64,000 bases of DNA from positions 310,001 to 374,000 of the forward strand of contig CAVQNU010000027.1 of the NCBI GenBank assembly GCA_963714255.1. Reading direction: 5' to 3'. Source of the DNA: Rhodovastum sp963714255. Its GTDB lineage: Bacteria > Pseudomonadota > Alphaproteobacteria > Acetobacterales > Acetobacteraceae. The notes beneath the pieces were generated by a model. That model was not told the origin of the DNA. It did no database searches and worked only from the letters and a program-made list of their open reading frames with translations. Positions within the stretch are counted from its first letter, which is position 1, and each line of letters begins with the position of its first letter. A program made the translations under genes and the position numbers. This document shows, one piece after another, positions 25,639-34,907 of the stretch.

Positions 25639-26199
25639 TTACCCTCCCGACGCGACCGCCCCCGGTGCCAGATGCTCCTGCAGCCGCGGCATCAGCTCCA
25701 CCAGATTGCAGGGCCGGTGCCTGACGTCGAGCTGCCACACCAGAATATCGTCCCAGCCGTCCTTGCACGCCCCCGGGCTGCCCGGCAGGGCGAACAGATA
25801 GGTCCCGCCGGCCACCCCGCCGAGTGCCCGCGACTGCATGGTGGAGGTGCCGATCTTCTGCCAGCTCAGCATGCGGAACAGCTCGCCGAAGCCTTCGATC
25901 TTCTTCTCCAGCACGGCCTCGAAGGCTTCCGGCGTCACGTCGCGGCCGGTAACGCCGGTGCCGCCGGTGGTGATCACCACGTCAATCTCCGGGTCGGCGA
26001 TCCAGCCACGCAGGCGCCGCGTAATGGCGCCCACGTCGTCCTTGTCGATGGCGCGCGCCGCCACCCGGTGGCCGGCGGCCTCGATGCGGGCCGCCAGCGT
26101 GTCGCCCGAGGTATCGTCCGCCGCGGTGCGCGTGTCCGACACCGTCAGCACCGCGATGTTGACGGGGATGAACGTGCGGCTTTCGTCGATGCGGCCCAT
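25639..26199 (-). CDS. moaB: Molybdenum cofactor biosynthesis protein B
   Basis: A 186-residue MoaB/Mog-fold protein. The start ATG follows GGAGG by 8 nt. Conserved molybdopterin-binding motifs: VSDTRTAADDTSG, VVITTGGTGVTGRDVTPEA and FALPGSPGACKDGW. MoaB/MogA enzymes adenylylate molybdopterin before Mo insertion. The short length favours the MoaB type. The other moa genes are not in the window. A lytic transglycosylase gene lies 30 bp upstream on the same strand, so they may be cotranscribed. Confidence 0.95.
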   Translation of the reverse strand: MGRIDESRTFIPVNIAVLTVSDTRTAADDTSGDTLAARIEAAGHRVAARAIDKDDVGAITRRLRGWIADPEIDVVITTGGTGVTGRDVTPEAFEAVLEKKIEGFGELFRMLSWQKIGTSTMQSRALGGVAGGTYLFALPGSPGACKDGWDDILVWQLDVRHRPCNLVELMPRLQEHLAPGAVASGG

Positions 26200-26228
26200 G
26201 CGTGCGCCTCCGTGCGCCGCCGGCGCCG

Positions 26229-28142
26229 TCAGTGCAGACGGGCCGGCGGCTCCTGCCTGGTTTCCAGCGGATGATATCGCGGCCAGCCGCCGGCGGCGAG
26301 TTCGTCCAGGGTCGGCGTCGGCAAATGCAGCCGTGCGGCGTAGATCCAGGTGTAGGCCAGCACGCGCGGCACATAGGCGCGGGTTTCATCGATCGGGATC
26401 GCCTCGATGAACAGCAGCGGGTCGCCGCCGTCGCGCAAGCTCGCACCCCAGCGGGCCAGGCTGCCGGGGCCCGCATTGTAGCTCGCCAGCAGCCGCAGCA
26501 GATCGCCGCCGATCACGTCCTGCCCGGCCAGGTAGTCCACATAACGCTGGCCGAGATCGAGGTTCACCGACGGATCGCGCAGCGTGCCGCACAGCGTCGG
26601 CGTGGCCGGCGCATGGATGATGAAGCCAGCCGTTTCCGGCATGATCTGCATCAGCCCGACCGCCCCGGCCGGCGAGCCAAGGTCGGCGTCGAAATTCGAT
26701 TCGGTGCGCGTGATGCCATAGACCAGCGCCGGGTCCATGCGGAACCCGCGGGCGGGGCGCAGGCGCGGCACCGGGAAGCGCATATCGTCGCGCGGCCGCC
26801 CGTCGGCGGACTGCACCAGGTCGGCGAGCTGCGCGGCCAGTTCCACCAGGCCGGCGTTCTGGGCCACCAGCATGATGGCACGGCCGAGCGCCGGCGCATT
26901 CTGCGCCTGCGGCCAGAGCAGCCGCAGCTCGGCCTCGGCGCGGTGTTCCTGGCCCACCTGCAGCAGGGCGAAGGCCCGCATGCCCTGCGGGGTCGCCGCC
27001 ACCGCCTCGATATCGGCCTCGCCCAGCGTCTCGCGCACGTCCCGTCCGCCCGGCCCGAAGCCGACGTTGAGCCCGAGCGTGCGCCGCGCCAGCATGCCGT
27101 AAAAGGTGCGCCTTTCCTCGGCGGCGCGCTGCATCCAGGGCACGTAGCCGGCCGGGTCGCGCACCCGCAGATGCGCGCGGGCGGCCCAGAACGCGGTGGC
27201 GGCGCGCAGCGCCGAGGTGGACAGCTCCGCCCGCCAGCCCGCTTCGAACATCGGCAAAGCAAGGTCGGGCTGGTTCATCCGCCAGGCCGCGAGCCCTGCC
27301 GCATAGCCGGCCAGCGCGGCGCTGGGACAGGTTTCGGCAGACCGGAAGCAGGCACGGGCGGCGGGGGCGGCGACGGCATAGGCTTCCTCGTCGCGGTTAA
27401 GCGTAAACAGGATCTGTGCCGCCTCGCCGCGCAGCAGTGCGGCGTAGACCGGCGAGAGGCCGCGCGTGCGCGCCAGCAGTCGCTGCACCGCCTCGCGCCG
27501 GCCCGAGCGCGCCGCGTCGTATACGTCGCGGTCCAGCGCCGGGTTGCGCGCCGGCATTTTCCCCTCCGGCTCGGTCTCTTCCGGCACCGGCGCCGTGGCA
27601 GCGGCGGTGGGCATGCTGGCCGAGAGCATGACGGTGACAGGTGCCGGTGGGCGGGCCGCCCCGCGGGGCAGCCGGTTCAACAGCAGGGCATGCACCGACG
27701 GCGCGTCGGCGAGGTCGGGCCACTGCGCCAGCCAAGCCTGCAACTCGGCGGCCACCGGCCGGGTGAACGGGCCGAGATGGCGGTCTGCAAGAATGTAGCC
27801 TTGCATCACCCGGCCCAGCGGCACCTCGGCCAGGGTCATGCCGGGGTCGAGCAAGGCCGCCTCGGCCGCGGCCGCGCGCAGGTTGCCGGCACGCTGCAGG
27901 GCGAAAACATGTCGGATGCGCGCCGCCTCACTGGGCGGCAGCGGTTGCGGCAAGGCAACCCCCTGGCGCTCGCGCGGCGCCAGGCGGGGAATTGCCAGGG
28001 CGGTATCATCGGTGCCCAGCGGTCCCGGGGTTGGCACTTGCGCCATGGCCCGTGGTGAAGCCGCTCCGGCCAGAATGGCGGCTCCGGCGATCAGCGCCCG
28101 AGCCGCAGGAAAGGGGGAAATTGTTCGATTTGTACCTCGCAT
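26229..28142 (-). CDS. Soluble lytic murein transglycosylase (Slt70-like)
   Basis: The ATG at 28142 opens a basic leader and hydrophobic stretch ending AMAQ, a probable signal peptide. An ATG 39 bp upstream is an alternative. About residues 30-450 are helical repeats forming the Slt doughnut (AAFWAARAHLR, FYGMLARRTLGL). The catalytic SLT domain starts near 470: YGITRTESNFDADLGSPAGA with catalytic Glu near residue 481, then VGLMQIMPETA, and LASYNAGPGSLARW. The enzyme cleaves peptidoglycan to 1,6-anhydro products in the periplasm. It lies 30 bp upstream of moaB. Confidence 0.94.
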   Translation of the reverse strand: MRGTNRTISPFPAARALIAGAAILAGAASPRAMAQVPTPGPLGTDDTALAIPRLAPRERQGVALPQPLPPSEAARIRHVFALQRAGNLRAAAAEAALLDPGMTLAEVPLGRVMQGYILADRHLGPFTRPVAAELQAWLAQWPDLADAPSVHALLLNRLPRGAARPPAPVTVMLSASMPTAAATAPVPEETEPEGKMPARNPALDRDVYDAARSGRREAVQRLLARTRGLSPVYAALLRGEAAQILFTLNRDEEAYAVAAPAARACFRSAETCPSAALAGYAAGLAAWRMNQPDLALPMFEAGWRAELSTSALRAATAFWAARAHLRVRDPAGYVPWMQRAAEERRTFYGMLARRTLGLNVGFGPGGRDVRETLGEADIEAVAATPQGMRAFALLQVGQEHRAEAELRLLWPQAQNAPALGRAIMLVAQNAGLVELAAQLADLVQSADGRPRDDMRFPVPRLRPARGFRMDPALVYGITRTESNFDADLGSPAGAVGLMQIMPETAGFIIHAPATPTLCGTLRDPSVNLDLGQRYVDYLAGQDVIGGDLLRLLASYNAGPGSLARWGASLRDGGDPLLFIEAIPIDETRAYVPRVLAYTWIYAARLHLPTPTLDELAAGGWPRYHPLETRQEPPARLH

Positions 28143-28252
28143 GAGGCCGGCCCTACACGCGAAAGTGAGCGTGCGCAACACTTCGAGAGGAAATGAAATC
28201 TTAAGTTTTGGACGAAAGCTAAATTTTCAGGAGGTTATCGGGCGGCGTTGAT

Positions 28253-29134
28253 TTACGTTTTTTTCACATCTGCGTCGAGCACGCGCCGAAGTTGCACAAG
28301 ATCCGCCCAGGCCAGCCGCTTGGCGCCGGCGGTGCGCAGCAAATAGGCCGGGTGCAGCATGGGCAGCGCCGGCACCTTCTCGGCAAGCCCGGGAATGGCC
28401 ACGTCCACCCAGCGCCCGCGCATCCGGGTAATGCCGGTCGCGCTGCCGGTCAGGGCACGGGTGGCGAGCGCGCCTAGGAGCACCAGCCGCCGCGGCCGCA
28501 CCAGGGCGATGTGGCGCAGCAGGAACGGCAGGCAGGTCAGCACCTCGTTGTCGGTCGGGTTGCGGTTGCCCGGCGGCCGCCAGGGAATGACGTTGGTAAT
28601 CAGCAGCTTGGTCCGGTCAAGGCCGATGCTGGCCAGCATCCGGTCGAGCAACTGGCCGGATGGTCCGACAAAGGGCTTGCCGGCCCGGTCCTCTTCCGCC
28701 CCCGGCCCCTCGCCCACCAGCATCAGCCCGGCTTCGGGGTTGCCGTCGGCGAACACCAGGTTGGTTGCGGTGGCGGAAAGCGGACAGCCGTCAAATGCCG
28801 CCATGGCGGCGCGCAGTTCGGACAGCGTCCGCGCCGCTGCGGCAATTTCCTGCGCGCGCACGCCCGGACCGCGGACAGGCTCGGCCGGCTTGAGGTTGGC
28901 TGGCGGGTGCGCCGCCGGCGGGGCGGCTGCCGGCAGCGGGCACGGCACGGCCCCGGAGGCGGTTGCGCTCGCCGCCGCCGCCGCCGGGCTGGCCGCGGCG
29001 GCAAGCCGGTCCACCGGAGCCTCGTTCAGCGCCTCGTCGGCGCCCCACTCGATCTGCAGCCGCAGCGCCGCCAGTGCGTCCATGCCGCACTCATCGCCAA
29101 AGCGCCGCTTCCGTGCAACCAATTCCCCCGCCAT
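28253..29134 (-). CDS. Uracil-DNA glycosylase, family 4-like
   Basis: I chose the ATG at 29134, after GAGGG; an internal ATG at 29083 gives the usual homologue start (MDALAALRLQIEWGADEA). After an Ala/Pro-rich linker the catalytic domain starts near residue 125. It shows CPLSATATNLVF, GEGPGAEEDRAGKPFVG and HPAYLLR. Family 4 enzymes remove uracil from DNA and carry a 4Fe-4S cluster held by four Cys. Only one Cys of the usual first CxxC pair is present here (DGCPL), as in many alphaproteobacterial members, so the cluster ligation may differ. It is divergent from the ETF-QO gene, 44 bp apart. Confidence 0.88.
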   Translation of the reverse strand: MAGELVARKRRFGDECGMDALAALRLQIEWGADEALNEAPVDRLAAAASPAAAAASATASGAVPCPLPAAAPPAAHPPANLKPAEPVRGPGVRAQEIAAAARTLSELRAAMAAFDGCPLSATATNLVFADGNPEAGLMLVGEGPGAEEDRAGKPFVGPSGQLLDRMLASIGLDRTKLLITNVIPWRPPGNRNPTDNEVLTCLPFLLRHIALVRPRRLVLLGALATRALTGSATGITRMRGRWVDVAIPGLAEKVPALPMLHPAYLLRTAGAKRLAWADLVQLRRVLDADVKKT

Positions 29135-29178
29135 AACACCGCCCTCTGCCCCATGGTCCGGGGCCACGGAGGAGAGCG

Positions 29179-30810
29179 ATGTCCGACACGTCCGCCCGGG
29201 AAAAAATGGAATTCGACGTTGTGGTGGTCGGCGCCGGCCCGTCCGGCCTCGCCGCCGCCATCCGGCTGCGCCAGATCGCCCCCGACCTGACCGTCTGCGT
29301 GGTCGAGAAAGGCAGCGAGGTCGGCGCCCATATCCTCTCCGGCGCGGTGATCGAGCCGCGGGCGCTGACCGAACTTCTGCCCGACTGGCGCGAGCGCGGC
29401 GCACCGCTGAGCACGCCGGCAAACGACGACCGGTTTCTGTATCTGACGAAAACCCGCGCGCTGCGCATGCCGACGCCGCCGCAGATGCACAATCACGGCA
29501 ACTACATCGTCAGCCTGGGCGATGTGTGCCGTTGGCTCGGCCAGCAGGCGGAGGCGCTCGGGGTGGAGATCTACCCCGGTTTCGCCGCTGCCGAGGCGCT
29601 GGAGGAGAACGGCGCCGTGGTTGGCATCGCCACCGGCGACATGGGCCGCGACAAATCCGGCGCGCCGGGCCCCAACTTCCAGCCCGGCATGGAGCTGCGG
29701 GCGCGCTGCACCATCTTCGCCGAGGGCTGCCGCGGCAGCCTGACCAAGCGGCTGCTCAAGCGGTTCAACCTGAACGACGGACGTGACCCACAGACCTACG
29801 GCATCGGCGTCAAGGAACTGTGGGAAGTGCCGAAGGAAACCCACAAGCCCGGCCTGATCGTGCACACCACCGGCTGGCCATTGGATTTCGCCACCTATGG
29901 CGGCTCGTTTCTGTATCATTTCGGCGACAATCTGGTGGCCTACGGGTTCGTGGTGGGACTCGATTACAGCAACCCCTGGCTGTCGCCCTTCGAGGAAATG
30001 CAGCGGCTCAAGGCCCATCCGGTCCTGCGGCCGCATTTCGCCGGCGGGCGCCGCATCGCCTATGGCGCGCGGGCGCTCGCCGAGGGCGGGTTCCAGTCGC
30101 TGCCGCGGCTCAGCTTTCCGGGCGGCTGCCTGGTGGGCGACACCGCGGGGTTCCTCAATGTGCCGAAGATCAAGGGCATTCACACCGCCATGAAGTCCGG
30201 CATGCTGGCCGCCGAAGCGGTGGCCGACATGCTGGCCAACCAGCAGGCCGAGCCTGCCTCCTATACCGAACGCCTGCAGGGGAGCTGGGTCTGGGACGAA
30301 CTGTACCGTGTGCGCAACGTCCGCCCGGGTTTTTCGAAATGGGGCCTGCTGGGCGGGCTGGTGAATGCCGCGCTCGACACCTATGTGCTGCGGGGCCGCG
30401 CCCCATGGACCTTGCACCACGGCGAGCCGGACAACGCCACCCTGCGTCCGGCCAGCGAGGCACCGCAGATCGCCTATCCGAAGCCGGACGGGGCGCTGAC
30501 CTTCGACCGGCTATCGTCGGTGTTCATCAGTAATACGACGCATGAGGAGAACCAGCCGGCCCATCTTCACCTGCGCGATCCGGCCGTCGCGATTACTGTG
30601 AACTGGGAGACATACCGCAGCCCCGAGACCCGCTACTGCCCCGCCGGCGTTTACGAAATCGTCGGCGCCGAGGAGGGTGCGCCGCGGCTGCAGATCAACT
30701 TCACCAACTGCGTGCACTGCAAGACCTGCGACATCAAAGACCCCACCCAGAATATCGACTGGGTGACACCGGAGGGCGGCGGCGGGCCGGCTTACCCGGG
30801 CGGGATGTAA
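29179..30810 (+). CDS. Electron transfer flavoprotein-ubiquinone oxidoreductase
   Basis: The ATG follows GGAGGAGAG. The 543-residue enzyme passes electrons from ETF (fatty and amino acid oxidation) to ubiquinone at the inner membrane face. FAD motif VVVGAGPSGLAAAIRL is near residue 15, followed by VVEKGSEVGAH. A quinone-site region lies around GGFQSLPRLSFPGG, and GDTAGFLNVPKIKGIHTAM is conserved. The C-terminal 4Fe-4S ligands are CVHCKTCDIKDP plus an upstream Cys (RYCPAGVYE). No etfAB genes are in the window. Confidence 0.96.
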   Translation: MSDTSAREKMEFDVVVVGAGPSGLAAAIRLRQIAPDLTVCVVEKGSEVGAHILSGAVIEPRALTELLPDWRERGAPLSTPANDDRFLYLTKTRALRMPTPPQMHNHGNYIVSLGDVCRWLGQQAEALGVEIYPGFAAAEALEENGAVVGIATGDMGRDKSGAPGPNFQPGMELRARCTIFAEGCRGSLTKRLLKRFNLNDGRDPQTYGIGVKELWEVPKETHKPGLIVHTTGWPLDFATYGGSFLYHFGDNLVAYGFVVGLDYSNPWLSPFEEMQRLKAHPVLRPHFAGGRRIAYGARALAEGGFQSLPRLSFPGGCLVGDTAGFLNVPKIKGIHTAMKSGMLAAEAVADMLANQQAEPASYTERLQGSWVWDELYRVRNVRPGFSKWGLLGGLVNAALDTYVLRGRAPWTLHHGEPDNATLRPASEAPQIAYPKPDGALTFDRLSSVFISNTTHEENQPAHLHLRDPAVAITVNWETYRSPETRYCPAGVYEIVGAEEGAPRLQINFTNCVHCKTCDIKDPTQNIDWVTPEGGGGPAYPGGM

Positions 30811-30875
30811 ATATTCTGTAGCCCCGGCGCTTCACCGGCATGGCGAAGGGCGAAATGCCCTGATAGGGTGGGAAG

Positions 30876-32600
30876 ATGCAGAACTGTCGTTCAATTCACC
30901 GGTCGCTCCTGCTCACCCTGTCGCTGCTGTCGGCGTGTGCCGCGTCCAATCCGCTGCCGCGCGCGGCCGCCGACGACTCCCGCACCGGCCAGCCCGCGCT
31001 CGCCGGTGCGTTCCTGTCCGGCCGCTTTGCGGCGATGCAGAGCGACCTCGACTTCGCGGCCGATGAGTTCTTGCGCGCGCTGGCGCTCGATCCGGGCAGC
31101 GCCGAGTTGCGCCAGCAGGCGTTCCTGGCCTGCCTGATGGTCGGCCGGCCGGACGCGGTGCGCCTGGCGCAGAAGCAGCCGGACAATCAGACCGCGCAAT
31201 TGCTGCTGGCCGACCACGATGCCGCTCGCGGCAACTGGGACGCCGCCGAAGCCCGTTTTGCGTCCCTGCCCCACCAGGGATTGACCCAGTTGCTGCAACC
31301 CCTGCTGGTGGCCTGGGTGCAGCAGGGTGCGGGACACACCGACGCCGCTCTGGCGACGCTGCGCCCCTTCGTCGAGGGCCAGCGCTCGCGCTTCGTTTAT
31401 GCCTTGCACAGTGCGCTGATCGCCGACCTGGCCGGCCGCACCGCCGAGGCGGCGCGGCTGTACCGCGTCGCCCAGGCCGAATACGGGTCGCCGACGCTGG
31501 AAGTCGCCCGGCTGGTCGGAAGCTGGCAAATGCGCCAGGGCCATCCGGCCGAGGCGCTGGAAACGTTGAAGGCCACCGCCGACCTCAACCCCGACATCGC
31601 GATTGCGCTGCCCTCACTGCAGGCGTCGGTTGGCAACCGGGTGATCCGCAAGCCCACCGACGGCATGGCGGAAGCCTACCTGGTGCTGGCCGCCGCGCTG
31701 CGCCAGCAGGACGCCAGCGAGCTGTCCATGCTGATGCTGCGTCTCGCGCTCGATCTGCGGCCCGATTACACCGCGGCCCGGCTGCTGGCTGCAGAAATCC
31801 TGGAATCGACCCGCCACCCGGCCACCGCCCTGCAGATGCTGGCACCGGTGCCGTCCGACGACTCGCTGATTGCCATCGTGCGCCTGCACCGCGCCGGACT
31901 GACCGAGCAGACAGGCCGGTCCGAAGACGCGCTGCACCAGCTGGAGCAGATCGCCCGCGACTATCCCGACCGGCCCGAGCCCTACGGCGCCCAGGGTGAC
32001 ATTTTGCGCTCCGGCCGCCGCTATGCCGACGCCGTCGCCGCGTATGACAAGGCGCTGGCCCGCGTGGGCAAACCCGGCAAGCTGGACTGGCCGCTGTTCT
32101 ACGACCGCGGCATCGCGCTGGAACGGTCAAAGGACTGGGGCCGCGCCGAGGCCGATTTCATGACCGCGCTCAATCTCGCCCCGGATCAGCCTTATGTGCT
32201 GAACTACCTCGGCTACTCCTGGACCGAGCAGGGCCGCAACCTGGCCCGGGCCCGGCAGATGATCGAACGTGCGGTGGAACAGCGGCCCAGCGACGGCGCC
32301 ATTATCGACAGCCTGGGCTGGGTAATGCTGCGCCAGGGCGATTACGATGGCGCCGTGAAATCGCTGGAGCACGCGGTGGAATTGCTGCCTGAGGATTCCA
32401 CCATCAATGGGCATCTGGGCGATGCGTATTGGGCCGCCGGCCGCCGGCAGGAGGCGCTGTTTCAGTGGCGCCGTGCGCTGAACCTTAATCCCGACCCCGA
32501 AGACGTGCCGAAGCTGCAGGCCAAGCTGCGCGAAAGCGAGCAGGCGCTGGGTATCGCCGCCGCGCCGCAGGCCCCACAGGCCGCCAATCCGATCCGCTAG
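30876..32600 (+). CDS. Tetratricopeptide repeat lipoprotein
   Basis: Start ATG after GGTGGGAAG. The leader ends in a lipobox LLSAC, so Cys21 is probably lipidated. The 574-residue protein is made of TPR units through most of its length; clear ones are near the C-terminus (AYDKALARVGKPGKLDW, PYVLNYLGYSW, IDSLGWVMLRQGDYDGAV, INGHLGDAYWAAGRRQEAL). Such outer-membrane TPR lipoproteins are often encoded upstream of ispE in alphaproteobacteria. The role is usually unknown, presumably scaffolding. ispE starts 12 bp downstream, so they are likely cotranscribed. Confidence 0.92.
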   Translation: MQNCRSIHRSLLLTLSLLSACAASNPLPRAAADDSRTGQPALAGAFLSGRFAAMQSDLDFAADEFLRALALDPGSAELRQQAFLACLMVGRPDAVRLAQKQPDNQTAQLLLADHDAARGNWDAAEARFASLPHQGLTQLLQPLLVAWVQQGAGHTDAALATLRPFVEGQRSRFVYALHSALIADLAGRTAEAARLYRVAQAEYGSPTLEVARLVGSWQMRQGHPAEALETLKATADLNPDIAIALPSLQASVGNRVIRKPTDGMAEAYLVLAAALRQQDASELSMLMLRLALDLRPDYTAARLLAAEILESTRHPATALQMLAPVPSDDSLIAIVRLHRAGLTEQTGRSEDALHQLEQIARDYPDRPEPYGAQGDILRSGRRYADAVAAYDKALARVGKPGKLDWPLFYDRGIALERSKDWGRAEADFMTALNLAPDQPYVLNYLGYSWTEQGRNLARARQMIERAVEQRPSDGAIIDSLGWVMLRQGDYDGAVKSLEHAVELLPEDSTINGHLGDAYWAAGRRQEALFQWRRALNLNPDPEDVPKLQAKLRESEQALGIAAAPQAPQAANPIR

Positions 32601-32611
32601 CGACCGGCGAG

Positions 32612-33457
32612 GTGGCATTCGTCGAGGCCGCGCCGGCCAAGGTCAACCTGTTCTTGCACGTCGTCGGCCGCCGCGACGACGGCTATCACCTGCTCGACAG
32701 CCTGGCCGTGTTCCCGCGGGTTGGCGACACGCTGCGCGCCGCGCCGGATGACACGTTCTCATTGATTCTGGAGGGAGATTTCGGCGCCGCCCTGCAGGCC
32801 GAACCGGACAATCTTGTCCTGCGCGCCGCGCGCGGACTGGCGGAACTCGCGGGGGTGCGGGCGGCGGCGCGGCTTGCTCTGGTGAAAACGTTGCCGGTCG
32901 CGTCCGGCATCGGCGGCGGCTCGGCCGATGCGGCGGCGGCGCTGCGGCTGCTGTGCCGGCTATGGGATGTGTCGCCGGCACCCGAGGCACTGCACGCGCT
33001 GGCGCTGCGGCTGGGAGCGGATGTGCCGGTGTGCCTGGCGGCGCGGCCGGCGCGCATGCAGGGCGTCGGCGAGGCGCTGACGCCGGCGCCCGGTCTGCCG
33101 GCTTTTGGCATGGCGCTGGTCAATCCGGGCGTGGCGGTGGCGACGCCAGAGGTCTTCCGCGCCCGCCGCGGTGGGTTCTCCGCCCCGGCGGCGTTGCCCG
33201 CCACCTGGCCGGACGCGGCCACAATGGCGCGCGACCTGGCGGCGCTGCGCAATGATCTGGAGCCGCCGGCGGTGGCGCTGCGCCCGGTGATCGGCGAGGT
33301 GCTGACGGCATTGCGGGCCGCCCCCGGTTGTTTGCTGGCGCGCATGAGCGGGTCGGGGGCAACCTGCTTTGGGGTTTTCGCCGACGCTTCGGCTGCGTCG
33401 GCGGCCGCCGGGCTTGTACGCCGTCCGGGGTGGTGGGCATGGGGCGGGGCTTGCTGA
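32612..33457 (+). CDS. ispE: 4-(cytidine 5'-diphospho)-2-C-methyl-D-erythritol kinase
   Basis: A GHMP kinase of the non-mevalonate isoprenoid pathway; it phosphorylates CDP-methylerythritol at the 2-position. The start is GTG at 32612, after GCGAGG. N-terminal motif APAKVNLFLHVVGRRDDGYH. The ATP loop is PVASGIGGGSADAAA, and the C-terminal GHMP motif is ARMSGSGATCFGVF. At 281 residues it is full length, ending WWAWGGAC. It follows the TPR gene by 12 bp. Confidence 0.95.
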   Translation: MAFVEAAPAKVNLFLHVVGRRDDGYHLLDSLAVFPRVGDTLRAAPDDTFSLILEGDFGAALQAEPDNLVLRAARGLAELAGVRAAARLALVKTLPVASGIGGGSADAAAALRLLCRLWDVSPAPEALHALALRLGADVPVCLAARPARMQGVGEALTPAPGLPAFGMALVNPGVAVATPEVFRARRGGFSAPAALPATWPDAATMARDLAALRNDLEPPAVALRPVIGEVLTALRAAPGCLLARMSGSGATCFGVFADASAASAAAGLVRRPGWWAWGGAC

Positions 33458-33490
33458 AGCCGGCCTCGGCGCTTAATCAGCGGGCTCGGA

Positions 33491-33565
33491 TGGGGCGTCG
33501 CCAAGTGGTAAGGCAGCGGATTTTGATTCCGCCATTCGGAGGTTCGAGTCCTCCCGCCCCAGCCA
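33491..33565 (+). tRNA. tRNA-Gln (anticodon TTG), CCA encoded
   Basis: Acceptor TGGGGCG pairs with CGCCCCA. The D-arm contains GCCAAGTGGTAAGGC. The anticodon stem GCGGA/TCCGC holds the loop TTTTGAT with anticodon TTG. The T-arm is GGAGG-TTCGAGT-CCTCC. Discriminator G at 33562 is followed by genomic CCA. Hairpin G lies 8 bp downstream as probable terminator. Confidence 0.96.
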
Positions 33566-33573
33566 TAGTGTTT

Positions 33574-33605
33574 AGAAAGGCCAGGGCTCTGCCCTGGCCT
33601 TTCTT
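33574..33605 (+). repeat. Palindromic repeat copy G, probable terminator of tRNA-Gln
   Basis: Perfect 14-bp stem AGAAAGGCCAGGGC (33574-33587) and GCCCTGGCCTTTCT (33591-33604) with a 3-nt loop, followed by T-rich DNA. This is the minimal form of the repeat family and is placed like an intrinsic terminator. Confidence 0.88.
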
Positions 33606-33624
33606 CCTCGGAGGAAACCGCCCC

Positions 33625-34566
33625 ATGTGGGAGCCCAGCACCCGCTACCCCGACCCCGCCATCCGCACCCTCGACCCCAGCTTCGCCAAATACCGCCTGG
33701 CAGCTGCCTCAGTGGAGCGGCTCTACACCGGCTGTCGCTGGTCCGAGGGCCCGGTCTGGTTCGGCGACGGCCGTTTCCTGCTGTGGAGCGACATTCCCAA
33801 CAACCGCATCCTGCGCTGGGACGAGGAAACCGGCGCGGTCAGCGTGTTCCGCCATCCCTCCGGCAACGCCAACGGCAATACCCGCGACCGTCAGGGCCGG
33901 CTGGTTACCTGTGAGCATGACACGCGCCGCATCACCCGCACCGAATACGACGGCAAAATCACCGTGCTGGCCGACCGGTTCGAAGGCAAGCGGCTGAACT
34001 CGCCGAACGACGCGGTGGTGAAATCGGACGGCAGCATCTGGTTCAGCGATCCGGACTTCGGCATCCTGCATTGGTACGAAGGCCACCAGGACACGTCCGA
34101 GCTGGCGCCTGCGGTGTACCGGATCGACCCGCAGACCGGCACGGTCGCCAAGGTGGCGGACGGCGTTCCCGGACCGAACGGGCTGGCCTTCTCGCCCGAC
34201 GAAAGTATTCTCTACGTCGTCGCCTCCCGCGCCCAGCCGGCCCGGCAAGTGCTGGCCTTCGACGTGGCGGACGGGGCGCGGCTGACGCGCGAGCGGCTGT
34301 TCATCGATGCCAGTCCCGGCGGCACGCCGGATGGGTTCCGGGTGGATGTGGACGGCAATCTCTGGTGCGGCTGGGGCATGGGCACGGACGAACGCGACGG
34401 CGTGCGCGTGTTCAACCCGGCGGGTGCGCCGATCGGGCATATCGCCCTGCCCGAGCGCTGCGCCAATCTGTGTTTCGGCGGCCGCCACCGCAACCGGCTG
34501 TTTATGGCGGCGAGTCATGGGCTGTATTCGCTCTATGTCGCCACGCAAGGCGTGGCAGGGGGCTGA
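33625..34566 (+). CDS. SMP-30/gluconolactonase/LRE family lactonase-like protein
   Basis: ATG at 33625 after GGAGGAAACC. The 313-residue six-bladed beta-propeller has the family metal ligands: Glu in GCRWSEGPVWFGDG, Asn in RLNSPNDAVVKSDG and Asp in SPDESILYVV region with GPNGLAF. SMP-30 members are Ca/Zn-dependent lactonases that open sugar lactones such as gluconolactone. The exact substrate is not evident. The stop is followed after 2 bp by the YciI gene, so the pair form an operon. Confidence 0.92.
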   Translation: MWEPSTRYPDPAIRTLDPSFAKYRLAAASVERLYTGCRWSEGPVWFGDGRFLLWSDIPNNRILRWDEETGAVSVFRHPSGNANGNTRDRQGRLVTCEHDTRRITRTEYDGKITVLADRFEGKRLNSPNDAVVKSDGSIWFSDPDFGILHWYEGHQDTSELAPAVYRIDPQTGTVAKVADGVPGPNGLAFSPDESILYVVASRAQPARQVLAFDVADGARLTRERLFIDASPGGTPDGFRVDVDGNLWCGWGMGTDERDGVRVFNPAGAPIGHIALPERCANLCFGGRHRNRLFMAASHGLYSLYVATQGVAGG

Positions 34567-34568
34567 CG

Positions 34569-34871
34569 ATGCCGCAATTCCTGGTGGTGGCCTGGGACGG
34601 CACCGATCCGCAGGCCAAGGCACGCCGCCTGGCGGCGCGGCCGGCGCACATGGCGAATGTCGCGCCGATGGCCGAGGCGGGGCAGATGCTCCTGGGCGGC
34701 GCCATCCTCGATGAGGCCGCCGAGATGATCGGCTCGGCGACGATTGTCGATCTGCCCAGCCGCGAGGCGCTCGACCTGTGGCTGGCGAGCGATCCCTATG
34801 TGGCCGGCAAGGTCTGGGAGCGGATCGAGGTGCATCCCATGCGCGTCACGGTGCAGGCGCCGAAAGCCTGA
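34569..34871 (+). CDS. YciI family protein
   Basis: A 100-residue protein with the YciI ferredoxin-like fold. Features: the N-terminal strand FLVVAWDG, the central segment RPAHMANVAPMAEAGQMLLGG with the conserved His, and the C-terminal SDPYVAGKVWERIEVHPMRV. YciI-like proteins are thought to act in small-molecule metabolism; the family function is mostly unknown. It begins 2 bp after the SMP-30 stop, so it probably works with that lactonase, for example on a related sugar-acid pathway (inference). Confidence 0.9.
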   Translation: MPQFLVVAWDGTDPQAKARRLAARPAHMANVAPMAEAGQMLLGGAILDEAAEMIGSATIVDLPSREALDLWLASDPYVAGKVWERIEVHPMRVTVQAPKA

Positions 34872-34907
34872 ATCCGTCCGCCTGGATGCGGCCCGAAGCG
34901 GGCGCGG

